Shown one piece after another: positions 6,955-15,387 of a DNA stretch of 64,000 nucleotides. Numbering within the stretch: the stretch's first letter is position 1; every line of letters starts with the position of its first letter. Source of the stretch: Lewinellaceae bacterium. Lineage in GTDB: Bacteria > Bacteroidota > Bacteroidia > Chitinophagales > Saprospiraceae. The stretch is taken from contig JACJYG010000004.1 of NCBI GenBank assembly GCA_020636215.1, positions 1,116,001-1,180,000 on the forward strand. Direction: 5' to 3'. A model generated the notes under the pieces. It had not been told where the DNA came from and made no database searches. It was given only the letters and a program-made list of their open reading frames with translations. The translations under genes were made by a program, and so were the position numbers.

Positions 6955-9816
6955 ATGATGAAATCAGGTATACTAGCTTCTATGCTGTTCTTTGCTTTGG
7001 GCCTACAGGCTCAGGGATGGATCACCAACTTTGGCTCCCCCGAGCGGGACGAAATAAAAGCTTTGGCGGAAGCCGGCAACGGCGATATTCTGGCTGCCGG
7101 TTATTCGGCCAACTTACCCTACCTCAGCCGGCTGAGCGCCGATGGTGATTCCCTTTGGGACATCCGGCTCGATAACTTTACTCTTGGAGAAAGCAGGGAT
7201 GTGGCCGTCACTCCGGACGGCGGTATCGTAGCCGCCGGATATGGCTATACTGATTTTGAATCCAGCGCCGAAGCCCTTCTCTTCAAAACCGATGGGGCCG
7301 GCAATTTAATCTGGCAGCACAGCTATAAAATGGATTATCCCAATCTTACCGATTCCCTGGAGTACAATACGGCTAACCGCCTGGAGGTGCTTTCCGACGG
7401 AGGCTTTGCCCTTGCCGGCATCACTTCCGGCCCGGGCATTGGCCAAAACATTTTCTTTGTCCGAACCGATCCCGATGGAGTAGTCAACCAGATGTTGTCC
7501 TATGGAAATGACACGATCCAATATAATGTGGCCGGGATTGCAGAATTGCCCTCCGGTGACATCGCCATCATGGGCAGTGGTTTTATTCCCAACCCGCTCA
7601 TTTTTCCTTACACCAATTTCATCTATTACCTCCGGCTGAATGCGCAGGGACAGGTGGTAACCTATTTACAGTACGACAACACAGCCGGCATTGTCGACAT
7701 CCGAGACGCCATTCAAGCCCAGAATGGGAATTTTCTGTTGGCCGGCGGAGCTGACCAGAGCGTAGTGTACCAACTCGACGCCGATGGGGGCCTGATTTGG
7801 GTTAAAAACCAGGCGACGCCATTCAGAGTATGGACGGGAATTGCCGAAGCGGCCGATGGAGGGCTGGTTTTAGTGCAATCTACGCCCGGCCAGGCCAACA
7901 ACTTCAACATCCTGCTCCAAAAAATTGACGCCGAAGCAGAGGTAGTGTTATGGAGCCGGGAAATCAACTACAATCAACTATCTAACAATAGCTATTGCAT
8001 TGAGGCGCTAAGCAGCGAAGGTTTCGCCGTGGGAGGACAGGTGTACGTTCCCGATGGCGCCTCTTCCCCGTTTGACCGGGAGGCCCTGGTGTTAAAAACC
8101 AACGCTTTGGGCGAAGTTTACACCGGGTATCTGCAGGGCAGGGTATTTTTTGATGAAAACGAAAACTGTACGGATGAAGGCGAGCAGGCCCTGGCCGGCT
8201 GGCTGGTAAAAGCTACGAAAGGCCAGCAATCCTTCTTTGCGACATCTGATGGAGACGGGCGCTATGCCATGCAATTAGACACGGGCAGCTTTCTGGTTAC
8301 CTATATCCCCTCCGGGCCTTATTGGCAAAGTTGTGCGGCGGAATACCCAGTCACCCTACCGATGCCTTATGATACGACAACACTGGACATTGCCGGGCAA
8401 GCTGAAACAGACTGCCCTCTTTTAGAGGTGGATCTTTCCGCCCCATTGCTGCGCCGCTGTTTCAACAGCAACTATCTGGTCAGCTATTGCAATAACGGCA
8501 CCACCCCTGCAATGGATGCAACGGTAGAAGTAACCCTCGACCCTTTCCTCCTTTACCAGAGCAGTTCCATCCCCTTTACCGAACAGAATGGAAATACCCT
8601 CACCTTTGACCTCGGCTTTGTCGGCGTCAACGAATGTGGACAGTTTTCAATTGAAGTAAAGGTAGATTGCGCCGCCTCACTGGGGCAAACCCACTGCAGC
8701 GAAGCACACATTTTTCCCGACACCATTTGCATTGATCCGTTTTGGCAGGGCCCGGTTATCGATGTGAATGGCGCCTGCACTGCCGACTCGGTGCACTTTC
8801 AGATCATGAATTCCGGTGGGGATATGCTGCTGGAGCAGAAATACATTGTCACGGAAGACAATATCATGCTCATGATGTCGGGCTTCCAATTGGGCGGCGG
8901 CCAGTCTACCAGCTTTTCCCTACCGATAAACAGCCCGGCTACTTACCGGATGGATGCCGAGCAGGCGCCGGGGTTCCCTTATTTGCTGGGCAGCCCCGTA
9001 GCCAGCCTCAGCCTGGAAGGATGCGATGGCCTGAACCCCGGCTTCGTCGTCATTTTCCCGGATGACGACGCCGAGCCTTTTGTCGATATCGATTGCCAGG
9101 ACAACATCGGGGCCTACGACCCCAATGACAAACAAGCCTTCCCGCTCGGTTACGAGGAGGAACACTTTATCCGTCCCGGCACAGAGCTGGAATACAAGAT
9201 CCGTTTCCAGAACACCGGCACCGACACTGCTTTCACCGTGGTCATCCGGGATACACTTTCCGAATGGATCGACATTAGCACCCTCCGCCCCGGCGCAGCC
9301 AGCCATCCGTATTCCTGGCGCATCTACGGCCCGGGTATCCTGGAGTTCCGCTTCGACAACATCCTGCTGCCCGACAGCACTACCAACGAGCCGGCTTCCC
9401 GGGGACTTGTAGAATTCAAAGTACAGCATGAACCCGAGGCGCCACTGGGAACCGTGATCGAAAACCGCGCCGCTATTTTCTTCGACTACAATGCTCCGGT
9501 GATCACTAACACTACCTGGCACACCCTGGGCGAGAACTTCATTGTGATTAGCCAGTCTGAAGAATTAGAAGAAAAGGCTAATCTAAAGGTATACCCTAAC
9601 CCCTTCGCCGAATCGGCCACATTCCGTTGGGATGGCGCCCGGCTGAATCAGGGGCGTTTCCTGTTGTACGACAGCCAGGGCCGAATGGTGCGGACGGAAA
9701 CCCTGTCGGGACAGAGCCACACTTTCAATCGCCGGGGCCTGCCGGCCGGACTGTATTTCTTCCGCCTCGAAAACGAGGGAAGTGTAGTGGCCACAGGGAA
9801 GTTGATAATTCAGTAA
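6955..9816 (+). CDS. Large T9SS-sorted surface protein (propeller repeats, Ig-like and DUF7619-like domains)
   Basis: 953 residues from ATG 6955 (MMKSGILASMLFFALGLQAQG); the upstream TTG is not needed. Order: signal peptide 1-20; residues about 22-370 hold repeated short motifs such as TPDGGIVAAGYG, LSDGGFALAGITS and LPSGDIAIMGSG of the delta-60/SBBP-like propeller type; then an SdrD-B-like segment (GRVFFDENENCTDEGEQALAGW); a Cys-containing region (LLRRCFNSNYLVSYCNNG); a DUF7619-like domain (GAYDPNDKQAFPLGY to AAIFFDYNAPVIT); and a sorting domain (VYPNPFAESATFRW to GKLIIQ). Exported by T9SS to the cell surface; adhesion or matrix function is inference. Paralogous with the truncated protein at 1-1826. 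A strong terminator follows. Confidence 0.88.
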   Translation: MMKSGILASMLFFALGLQAQGWITNFGSPERDEIKALAEAGNGDILAAGYSANLPYLSRLSADGDSLWDIRLDNFTLGESRDVAVTPDGGIVAAGYGYTDFESSAEALLFKTDGAGNLIWQHSYKMDYPNLTDSLEYNTANRLEVLSDGGFALAGITSGPGIGQNIFFVRTDPDGVVNQMLSYGNDTIQYNVAGIAELPSGDIAIMGSGFIPNPLIFPYTNFIYYLRLNAQGQVVTYLQYDNTAGIVDIRDAIQAQNGNFLLAGGADQSVVYQLDADGGLIWVKNQATPFRVWTGIAEAADGGLVLVQSTPGQANNFNILLQKIDAEAEVVLWSREINYNQLSNNSYCIEALSSEGFAVGGQVYVPDGASSPFDREALVLKTNALGEVYTGYLQGRVFFDENENCTDEGEQALAGWLVKATKGQQSFFATSDGDGRYAMQLDTGSFLVTYIPSGPYWQSCAAEYPVTLPMPYDTTTLDIAGQAETDCPLLEVDLSAPLLRRCFNSNYLVSYCNNGTTPAMDATVEVTLDPFLLYQSSSIPFTEQNGNTLTFDLGFVGVNECGQFSIEVKVDCAASLGQTHCSEAHIFPDTICIDPFWQGPVIDVNGACTADSVHFQIMNSGGDMLLEQKYIVTEDNIMLMMSGFQLGGGQSTSFSLPINSPATYRMDAEQAPGFPYLLGSPVASLSLEGCDGLNPGFVVIFPDDDAEPFVDIDCQDNIGAYDPNDKQAFPLGYEEEHFIRPGTELEYKIRFQNTGTDTAFTVVIRDTLSEWIDISTLRPGAASHPYSWRIYGPGILEFRFDNILLPDSTTNEPASRGLVEFKVQHEPEAPLGTVIENRAAIFFDYNAPVITNTTWHTLGENFIVISQSEELEEKANLKVYPNPFAESATFRWDGARLNQGRFLLYDSQGRMVRTETLSGQSHTFNRRGLPAGLYFFRLENEGSVVATGKLIIQ

Positions 9817-9840
9817 AGAAAGGAGTTCATCCCGAATTTC

Positions 9841-9882
9841 AAAGAGAGGCCGTTCTGGAAATTTCCGGAACGGCCTTTCTTT
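9841..9882 (+). terminator. Rho-independent terminator after the T9SS gene
   Basis: AGGCCGTTC (9847-9855) pairs with GAACGGCCT (9868-9876) around an AT-rich palindromic centre; a flanking A-rich stretch pairs with TTCTTT. Confidence 0.8.
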
Positions 9883-10002
9883 GAAGCTGAGGCAAGGCAG
9901 GCGGGCAGGAGATCCGCCAAAATTTTAATGAAACTTTAACCCCTGCTGCGCTGTTCCACAGTCAATAATTGGCGATGCCAACCGTTGTTTAACTTGGACT
10001 AA

Positions 10003-10034
10003 CGGGATGCCGAAGGATTCCGTCCCGCTTTTTA
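10003..10034 (+). terminator. Terminator-like or attenuator hairpin in the lolA leader
   Basis: CGGGA (10003-10007) pairs with TCCCG (10023-10027), with an inner GAA/TTC pairing, followed by CTTTTT. It lies 29 bases before the lolA-like ATG and after a complete terminator for the preceding gene, so it would either end a short transcript from 9890-10030 or act in the lolA 5' leader. Confidence 0.35.
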
Positions 10035-10062
10035 AAACTACAGACTAAACGAAACCAAACAG

Positions 10063-10746
10063 ATGAAAAAACAATTCCTGGCATTTATACTACTAGCCCT
10101 GGCAATCCCCACTTTTGCTCAAAAGGGCTCCCTGACAAGCAAGGAAGAATCTGACCCCAAGGCCAAGGCCGTCCTGGAGCAAATCCGCAAACGCTTCCAA
10201 AGCTACCAGTCGCTGGCGGCTGATTTTACCCTCGATATCACTCTGCCCGAGCAACCTATGGAGAGCCAGAAAGGAGCATTGGCGCAACAGGGTAGTAAAT
10301 ACCGTGTAAACATTGCCGGCCAGGAGATCATCTCCGATGGCAAAGCCATTTGGATGATCCTCAAGCAAAATAAAGAAGTTCAGATCATGGATATGCCCGA
10401 TGAGGATGAAATGGGTAGCTCCATCCTCAGCCCGGAGTCGATGCTCACCTTCTACGACAAGGGCGATTTCGTCTATTACCTGACCAATGAGTACAAAGAC
10501 GGCAGCCGCACCATCCAGCAGATTGAATTCAAACCCCTGGACCGCAATGCCGACTATTCCAAGCTGCGTATGAACGTCAATAAGGCCAACAGCGATGTTA
10601 TCAGCGTGGAAGCCTTCGCCCGCGATGGCTCCCGCTATAAATTGTCTATCGACAAACTGACCCCCAATAAAGCCTTCCCAGCCGGGCACTTCTCCTTCGA
10701 TAAGGCCAAGTATCCCGACTATTACGTTGAGGACCTGCGCGAATAA
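10063..10746 (+). CDS. lolA: LolA-family outer-membrane lipoprotein carrier
   Basis: 227 residues, start ATG 10063, signal peptide MKKQFLAFILLALAIPTFAQ. The mature part has the LolA pattern: ILEQIRKRFQSYQSLAADFTLDITL-like start, KGALAQQGSKYRVNIAGQEIISDGKAIWMIL, then VQIMDMP and later LLSPESMLTFYDKGDFVYYL-like text and LRMNVNKANSDVISVEAFARDGSRYKLSI. LolA carries lipoproteins across the periplasm from LolCDE to the outer membrane; this Bacteroidota form is the usual divergent one. It stands alone, with its own terminator 35 bases downstream. Paralogous LolA-like proteins exist in the phylum, so identity as the main LolA is likely rather than proven. Confidence 0.8.
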   Translation: MKKQFLAFILLALAIPTFAQKGSLTSKEESDPKAKAVLEQIRKRFQSYQSLAADFTLDITLPEQPMESQKGALAQQGSKYRVNIAGQEIISDGKAIWMILKQNKEVQIMDMPDEDEMGSSILSPESMLTFYDKGDFVYYLTNEYKDGSRTIQQIEFKPLDRNADYSKLRMNVNKANSDVISVEAFARDGSRYKLSIDKLTPNKAFPAGHFSFDKAKYPDYYVEDLRE

Positions 10747-10781
10747 GCTGGCTATTAAGAAACTCGCATAGTTGAACACGG

Positions 10782-10812
10782 AAGGCATGGCTGAGGCTGT
10801 GCCTTTTTTTTT
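10782..10812 (+). terminator. Rho-independent terminator after lolA
   Basis: AAGGCA (10782-10787) pairs with TGCCTT (10800-10805), followed by a run of T to 10812. Confidence 0.75.
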
Positions 10813-10839
10813 GCCATAGCTGGCCTCGGGGGAAAGGTG

Positions 10840-11166
10840 AGAATGCGGGAAGGAGGGAATGTGAGAATGCAGGAATGCAGGAATGTGAGAATGCGAGAAT
10901 GCAGGAATGCGAGAATGCGAGAATGCGAGAATGCGGCCCCGTCCGTCCGTCCGTCCGTCCGTCCGTCTAGTCAGCCGGATAAATCTAGTCAGCCGGATAA
11001 ATCTAGTCAGCCGGATAAATCGCTGAGAGCGGGCAAGCACACCAGACACACCAGACGCACCAGACACACAAGACGCACAAGACGTACCAGACGCACCAGA
11101 CGTACCAGACGCACCAGACGCACCAGACGTACCAGACGCACCAGACATACCAGACGTACCAGACAT
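10840..11166 (+). repeat. Composite array of four different tandem repeats
   Basis: The lolA-GH3 gap (10747-11215, 469 bases) is almost entirely repeats. In order: octamers of the GAATGC type (10840-10934, about 12 units); eight CCGT tetramers (about 10936-10966); three exact copies of an 18-bp unit CTAGTCAGCCGGATAAAT (10967-11020); and about 14 nonamers of the ACCAGACGC/ACCAGACGT/ACAAGACGC type (about 11038-11166). The last unit ends about 20 bases before the GH3-gene -7 element. All repeated frames encode only repetitive peptides, so I read none as coding. Confidence 0.9.
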
Positions 11167-11187
11167 TCCCAGCCCACAATAATTCCC

Positions 11188-11195
11188 TAAATTTG
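11188..11195 (+). promoter_or_regulatory. Bacteroidota -7 promoter element (TAAATTTG)
   Basis: Perfect match to TANNTTTG, 20 bases before the ATG of the GH3-family gene. No clear -33 TTTG. Confidence 0.5.
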
Positions 11196-11215
11196 CCCCA
11201 AAAGAACCGACGAAC

Positions 11216-12718
11216 ATGGGATTCAAATCACTACTGATAAAACCATTTGCTAAAAAGATTGCAAATGATATCCGGCGCATGGCCAACAACGCAGTTGCCG
11301 CCCAGGAACGGGTTTTCACTCATCTGATCGAAAAAGGCAGGCATACGGCTTTCGGAAAAGATCATGACTTTAAAGCGATCACCAGTTATGAGGCGTTTAA
11401 AGACAAGACGCCTATTCGCGACTACGAGGGACTAAAAAGCTATATCGAGCGCATCAAACATGGAGAAGCCGATGTACTCTGGCCAGGCAAGCCAAAATAT
11501 TTTGCCAAGACCTCCGGCACCACTTCCGGCGTCAAGTACATCCCGCTGACCAAAGACAGTATGCCCAACCACTTTGATTCCGCCCGCAATGCCCTGTTCA
11601 ACTATTACGCCCGCACCGGCAACGGCAGCTTTCTGGATGGCAAGATGATCTTCCTTTCCGGCAGCCCTGAGCTCGACGAGGTGGGCGGCATCCCTACCGG
11701 GCGCCTCTCCGGCATCGTCAACCACGAGGTGCCGGCCTGGCTGCGCACCAACCAATTGCCGAGCTACGCCACCAACTGCATCGAAGAATGGGAAGAAAAA
11801 CTGGAGCGCGTCGTCGATGAAACCCTGCAGGCGGATATGCGCCTCATCAGTGGCATTCCACCCTGGGTGCAAATGTATTACGAACGACTGTTGGAACGCA
11901 GCGGCAAGAAAACCGTCCGGGAGCTCTTTCCCAACTACTCCGTTTTCGTCTACGGCGGCGTCAACTTCGAGCCCTACCGCGACAAGCTGGAGGAACTGGT
12001 GGGCCGCCGAATCGATAGCGTGGAAACTTACCCCGCCTCCGAGGGCTTCATCGCTTTTCAGGACAGTCAGGAAGAAAAAGGCCTGCTGTTAAACGCCGAT
12101 TCCGGCATCTTCTTCGAGTTCATCCCTGTAGAAGAGATCCATCAGGACAATCCCACCCGCCTGTCGCTGAAAGAGGTCGAGTTGGGGGTTAACTACGCAC
12201 TGATCATCAACAACAACGCCGGCCTGTGGGGCTACAACATCGGCGACACCGTCTCATTCGTGTCGAAGGCGCCCTATCGACTGCTGGTTACCGGGCGGGT
12301 CAAACACTTTATTTCCGCATTTGGCGAACACGTCATCGGCAAGGAAGTGGAGGAGGCGATGCTGGCGGCTGCCAAGCGCCATAACATCAAAATCGTAGAA
12401 TTCACCGTGGCGCCGCAGGTAAGCCCCCCCGAAGGCGGCCTGCCCTACCACGAGTGGTTCGTCGAGTTCGATGAGGCGCCCCGCAACCTGGAAGCCTTTG
12501 CCGCCGAAGTCGACCAGGAGATGGTCAAGCAAAACATCTATTACGAAGACCTGATCACCGGAAACATCCTGCGTCCGCTGGTCTTGCGCCCGATGAAACC
12601 CGACGCCTTCCGGGAATATATGAAAACCCAGGGCAAACTCGGCGGCCAAAATAAGGTGCCCCGGCTGAGTAATGACCGGAAGATAGCGGAGGCATTACAG
12701 GGGTGGGTGGTTTTATAG
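11216..12718 (+). CDS. GH3-family acyl-adenylating enzyme
   Basis: 500 residues from ATG 11216 (MGFKSLLIKPFAKKIANDIR), full length for bacterial GH3 proteins. Motif 1 of the ANL-type adenylating fold is visible as FAKTSGTTSGVKYIPLT near residues 98-114; further landmarks are FGKDHDFKAITSYEAFKDK, VNFEPYRDKLEELVGRRIDSVETYPASEGFIAFQ, NNAGLWGYNIGDTV and the C-terminal hinge VTGRVKHFISAFGEHV. Plant GH3 enzymes join acyl acids such as auxin or jasmonate to amino acids via acyl-AMP; substrates of the bacterial members are unknown. It is a single gene flanked on both sides by repeat arrays. Confidence 0.9.
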   Translation: MGFKSLLIKPFAKKIANDIRRMANNAVAAQERVFTHLIEKGRHTAFGKDHDFKAITSYEAFKDKTPIRDYEGLKSYIERIKHGEADVLWPGKPKYFAKTSGTTSGVKYIPLTKDSMPNHFDSARNALFNYYARTGNGSFLDGKMIFLSGSPELDEVGGIPTGRLSGIVNHEVPAWLRTNQLPSYATNCIEEWEEKLERVVDETLQADMRLISGIPPWVQMYYERLLERSGKKTVRELFPNYSVFVYGGVNFEPYRDKLEELVGRRIDSVETYPASEGFIAFQDSQEEKGLLLNADSGIFFEFIPVEEIHQDNPTRLSLKEVELGVNYALIINNNAGLWGYNIGDTVSFVSKAPYRLLVTGRVKHFISAFGEHVIGKEVEEAMLAAAKRHNIKIVEFTVAPQVSPPEGGLPYHEWFVEFDEAPRNLEAFAAEVDQEMVKQNIYYEDLITGNILRPLVLRPMKPDAFREYMKTQGKLGGQNKVPRLSNDRKIAEALQGWVVL

Positions 12719-12735
12719 ATACTGTGGATACTATA

Positions 12736-13366
12736 GATATTTACCCGGCTGACCCCGACAGGTGGCGGGGGAGGACGGGCTGTAGATATTTACCCGGCTG
12801 ACCCCGACAGGTGGCGGGGGAGGACGGGCTATAGATATTTACCCGGCTGACCCCGACAGGTGGCGGGGGAGGACGGGCTGTAGATATTTACCCGGCTGAC
12901 CCCGACAGGTGGCGGGGGAGGACGGGCTGTAGATATTTACCCGGCTGACCCCGACAGGTGGCGGGGGAGGACGGGCTGTAGATATTTACCCGGCTGACCC
13001 CGACAGGTGGCGGGAGAGGACGGGCTGTGGATATTTACCCGGCTGACCCCGACAGGTGGCGGGGGAGGACGGGCTGTAGATATTTACCCGGCTGACCCCG
13101 ACAGGTGGCGGGGGAGGACGGGCTGTAGATATTTACCCGGCTGACCCCGACAGGTGGCGGGGAGGACGGGGATATTTACCCGGCTGACCCCGACAGGTGG
13201 CGGGAGAGGACGGGCTGTGGATATTTACCCGGCTGACCCCGACAGGTGGCGGGGGAGGACGGGCTGTGGATATTTACCCGGCTGACCCCGACAGGTGGCG
13301 GGGGAGGACGGGCTATAGATATTTACCCGGCTGACCCCGACAGGTGGCGGGGGAGGACGGGCTGTG
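12736..13366 (+). repeat. Tandem array of thirteen 49-bp units
   Basis: Units begin with GATATTTACCCGG at 12736, 12785, 12834, 12883, 12932, 12981, 13030, 13079, 13128, 13171, 13220, 13269 and 13318. All are 49 bp except the one at 13128, which is 43 bp. Variation between units is limited to a few bases (TAG/TGG before GATATTT, GGGGGAGG/GGGAGAGG). Each unit can fold: CCCG and CCCCG on the left pair with CGGGG and CGGG on the right around ACAGGTGG. As 49 is not a multiple of three, no long frame runs through it. The array starts just after the GH3 stop and lies before the THX gene. Nothing else is seen from 12719 to 13410. Confidence 0.95.
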
Positions 13367-13413
13367 GATCGGCAAAGGACTGGAGGGTATCGAGGAGCTG
13401 GTGTTTGGGATAG

Positions 13414-13450
13414 GAGAATTTGGGCAAATTCTCTCTATTTTTTATTTTCG
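13414..13450 (+). promoter_or_regulatory. Promoter with overlapping palindrome, THX gene
   Basis: TTTG at 13419-13422 and TATTTTCG at 13443-13450 (one mismatch to TANNTTTG) are 20 bases apart, the usual Bacteroidota -33/-7 spacing. The -33 box sits inside a perfect palindrome, GAGAATTTG (13414-13422), GG, CAAATTCTC (13425-13433), which looks like an operator. Confidence 0.45.
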
Positions 13451-13488
13451 CATCGCTAAACCAGATTTTTTAATTTCAATCCTCAAAA

Positions 13489-13608
13489 ATGGGAAAAGGC
13501 GATAAGAAATCAAAAAAAGGGAAAACCTGGCGCGGCTCATACGGCAACAGCCGCCCCAGCCCAAAACAGGAAAACAAGAAAAAAATAGAAAAGAAGAAGA
13601 ACAGTTAA
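13489..13608 (+). CDS. 30S ribosomal protein THX
   Basis: A 39-residue, strongly basic protein, ATG 13489, stop TAA 13606-13608. It begins MGKGDKKSKKGKTWRGSYGN, the family pattern of the small ribosomal protein THX (bTHX), which in Thermus sits at the top of the 30S head and stabilises 16S rRNA; Bacteroidota have a conserved version of this length. Eighteen of the residues are Lys or Arg. It is too short for most gene finders. A promoter-like element lies 38 bases upstream and a hairpin terminator 6 bases downstream, so it is a monocistronic unit. Confidence 0.85.
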   Translation: MGKGDKKSKKGKTWRGSYGNSRPSPKQENKKKIEKKKNS

Positions 13609-13614
13609 CTGCAG

Positions 13615-13652
13615 AAGCGCCTTCGGAGGAACTAACCGGGGCGCTTTTGCTT
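13615..13652 (+). terminator. Terminator after the THX gene
   Basis: AAGCGCC (13615-13621) pairs with GGCGCTT (13640-13646), followed by TTGCTTT. Confidence 0.7.
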
Positions 13653-13742
13653 TGGAGCTTATCCTTTCGGGTGCCTACCCAATAAATTAGCAAAAACAGA
13701 ATGCCAAAACTATGAACAGGAAATAATATTTTACTTACTTTA

Positions 13743-13903
13743 GAAGCTGTTTGAATTTAGTCCTTCAGTTTTATTATGCCTCTTTTTCCGCCACTCTGCG
13801 GCTTTTTTTCGCCCCGTACCTATGGGTACGAGGCTCAAAAAGAGCCTTGATTGACGAAAAAATAGCCTATAATAAATTCTAAAAACCAAATTCAAACAGC
13901 TTC
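13743..13903. mobile_element. MITE-like element A, 161 bp
   Basis: Perfect 16-bp terminal inverted repeats: GAAGCTGTTTGAATTT (13743-13758) and AAATTCAAACAGCTTC (13888-13903). TTA flanks both ends (13740-13742 and 13904-13906), consistent with a 3-bp target duplication. The interior has no coding frame but contains inverted GCC/GGC hairpins and T runs that could terminate transcription. A second element with related ends and interior words lies at 27721-27912. It occupies most of the gap before glgA. Confidence 0.7.
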
Positions 13904-13940
13904 TTAGGCAAAACGAAAAGCAACTCAATCAAAGCTCCGC

Positions 13941-15374
13941 ATGAAGGCCCTACACATCAGTGCAGAATGTTATCCCGCCGCCAAAGCCGGCGGGCTGGGC
14001 GACGTCGTTGGCGCGTTACCCAAGTATCTTTCCAGGGCCGGTATGCCGGCGGGGGTGGTTATTCCCCGCTATCAGCTCAGTTGGATACAACAGCACAGTT
14101 TCCACACCATTTATAAGGGCGTTGTCCGGCTGCACAACCAATACGTTCCTTTTACTATTCAGCAGGAAAGCAGTAATGCGCTGGATTTTCCTTTCTTCGT
14201 CGCAGACATCCCCGGTAAATTTGACCGGCCCGGCATCTACGCCGACCCGGGTGGCTACAGTTATGGAGATGATGTAGAACGCTATTTGTGCTTTCAGCAG
14301 GCCGTACTCCAATGGATCGTCAACAGCCCCGGACGGCCGCAACTGCTCCACTGCCACGACCACCACACCGGGCTCATCCCGTTTATGGTGAAGCACTGTC
14401 CGGAATACCAGGCCCTTCGGAATATCCCTACCGTGTTTACTATCCATAATGGGGTGTATCAGGGCGCGTTCAGTTGGAACAACCTCTACCTGATGCCCGC
14501 CTTCGATGCCGGCGCCCGGGGGCTATTGGACTGGAACAACGCCATCAACCCCATGGCCACGGCCATCAAATGCGCCTGGCGGGTGACGACGGTTTCCCCC
14601 AATTACCTGAAAGAACTCGAACAACAATCCAATGGACTGGAATTGTTGTTGCAACACGAACAACACAAGTGCACTGGCATTCTCAATGGCATCGATGCCC
14701 AGGTGTGGGACCCGGAAGCAGACCCCTTCATTGCGGCCCGGCTTAATGGCAAACTGGACGCATTCAAAATCGCAAATAAGCAGGCTCTGGCTAAGCATTT
14801 CAAGCTGGACCCCAAGCTTCCCTGGATCACCTTTATCGGACGGCTCGTCGGTGAAAAAGGCGCCGACTTGTTGCCGGGCCTGGTCAGCCGGGCATTGCAT
14901 AACGGCCTGCAAGCAGCTTTCGCGGTGCTGGGCGCCGGCGATCCCGGCTTGCAGGACGCCCTGCGCCAGTTATCCTATCGCTTTCCTGGCCGGTTCGATG
15001 CAGCCCTGGAGTATAATGAAGGCTTGGCCCATCAGCTCTATGCCGGTTCCGATTTCATTTTCATGCCGTCTCGCGTCGAGCCCTGTGGCCTCAACCAGCT
15101 ATATGCTATGCGTTACGGTACGATTCCCATTGTCCGGGCGGTGGGTGGCCTGGCCGATACGGTACCCGATATTGGCGAGCCTAATGACCAGGGCCGGGGG
15201 ATCCGCTTTACCCATTTCGACCTCGACGATGCCAACCTGGCCCTGTACCGCGCCGTGCAATGCTACCACAACCCGGAAGTGCTGGCCGAAGTGCGCGAAC
15301 GCATCGCCGCCCTGGATTTTTCCTGGGAAAAAGCCGCTGCGGAGTATATTGACATCTATGATCAAATGATATAA
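13941..15374 (+). CDS. glgA: Glycogen synthase (ADP-glucose dependent, GT5)
   Basis: 477 residues, ATG 13941, usual length for bacterial GlgA. The ADP-glucose-binding motif KAGGLGDV is at residues 15-22. HCHDHHTGLIPF, FTIHNGVYQGAFSW, ITFIGRLVGEKGADLL and the C-terminal SRVEPCGLNQLYAMRYGTIP (Glu near residue 380) are all present. It transfers glucose from ADP-glucose to the growing alpha-1,4-glucan in the cytoplasm. glgC follows 13 bases later, so the two are one operon making and using ADP-glucose. No branching enzyme or phosphorylase is in the window. Confidence 0.95.
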   Translation: MKALHISAECYPAAKAGGLGDVVGALPKYLSRAGMPAGVVIPRYQLSWIQQHSFHTIYKGVVRLHNQYVPFTIQQESSNALDFPFFVADIPGKFDRPGIYADPGGYSYGDDVERYLCFQQAVLQWIVNSPGRPQLLHCHDHHTGLIPFMVKHCPEYQALRNIPTVFTIHNGVYQGAFSWNNLYLMPAFDAGARGLLDWNNAINPMATAIKCAWRVTTVSPNYLKELEQQSNGLELLLQHEQHKCTGILNGIDAQVWDPEADPFIAARLNGKLDAFKIANKQALAKHFKLDPKLPWITFIGRLVGEKGADLLPGLVSRALHNGLQAAFAVLGAGDPGLQDALRQLSYRFPGRFDAALEYNEGLAHQLYAGSDFIFMPSRVEPCGLNQLYAMRYGTIPIVRAVGGLADTVPDIGEPNDQGRGIRFTHFDLDDANLALYRAVQCYHNPEVLAEVRERIAALDFSWEKAAAEYIDIYDQMI

Positions 15375-15387
15375 AAAAACCGATCCT

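Noticed and set aside
10837..11190. Arg/Thr-rich 117-residue ORF in the lolA-GH3 gap
   Set aside because: It is translated repeat DNA; equally long frames exist on the other strand.
10093..11319. 408-residue minus-strand frame over lolA and repeats
   Set aside because: Shadow frame extended by repeats; covers two real plus-strand genes and their signals.
12736..13366. CRISPR array
   Set aside because: Units are contiguous, near-identical and have no unique spacers; no cas genes nearby.
13743..13903. Ordinary glgA-side terminator instead of a MITE
   Set aside because: The inverted repeats are 130 bases apart, end-conserved with a second locus and flanked by TTA on both sides.
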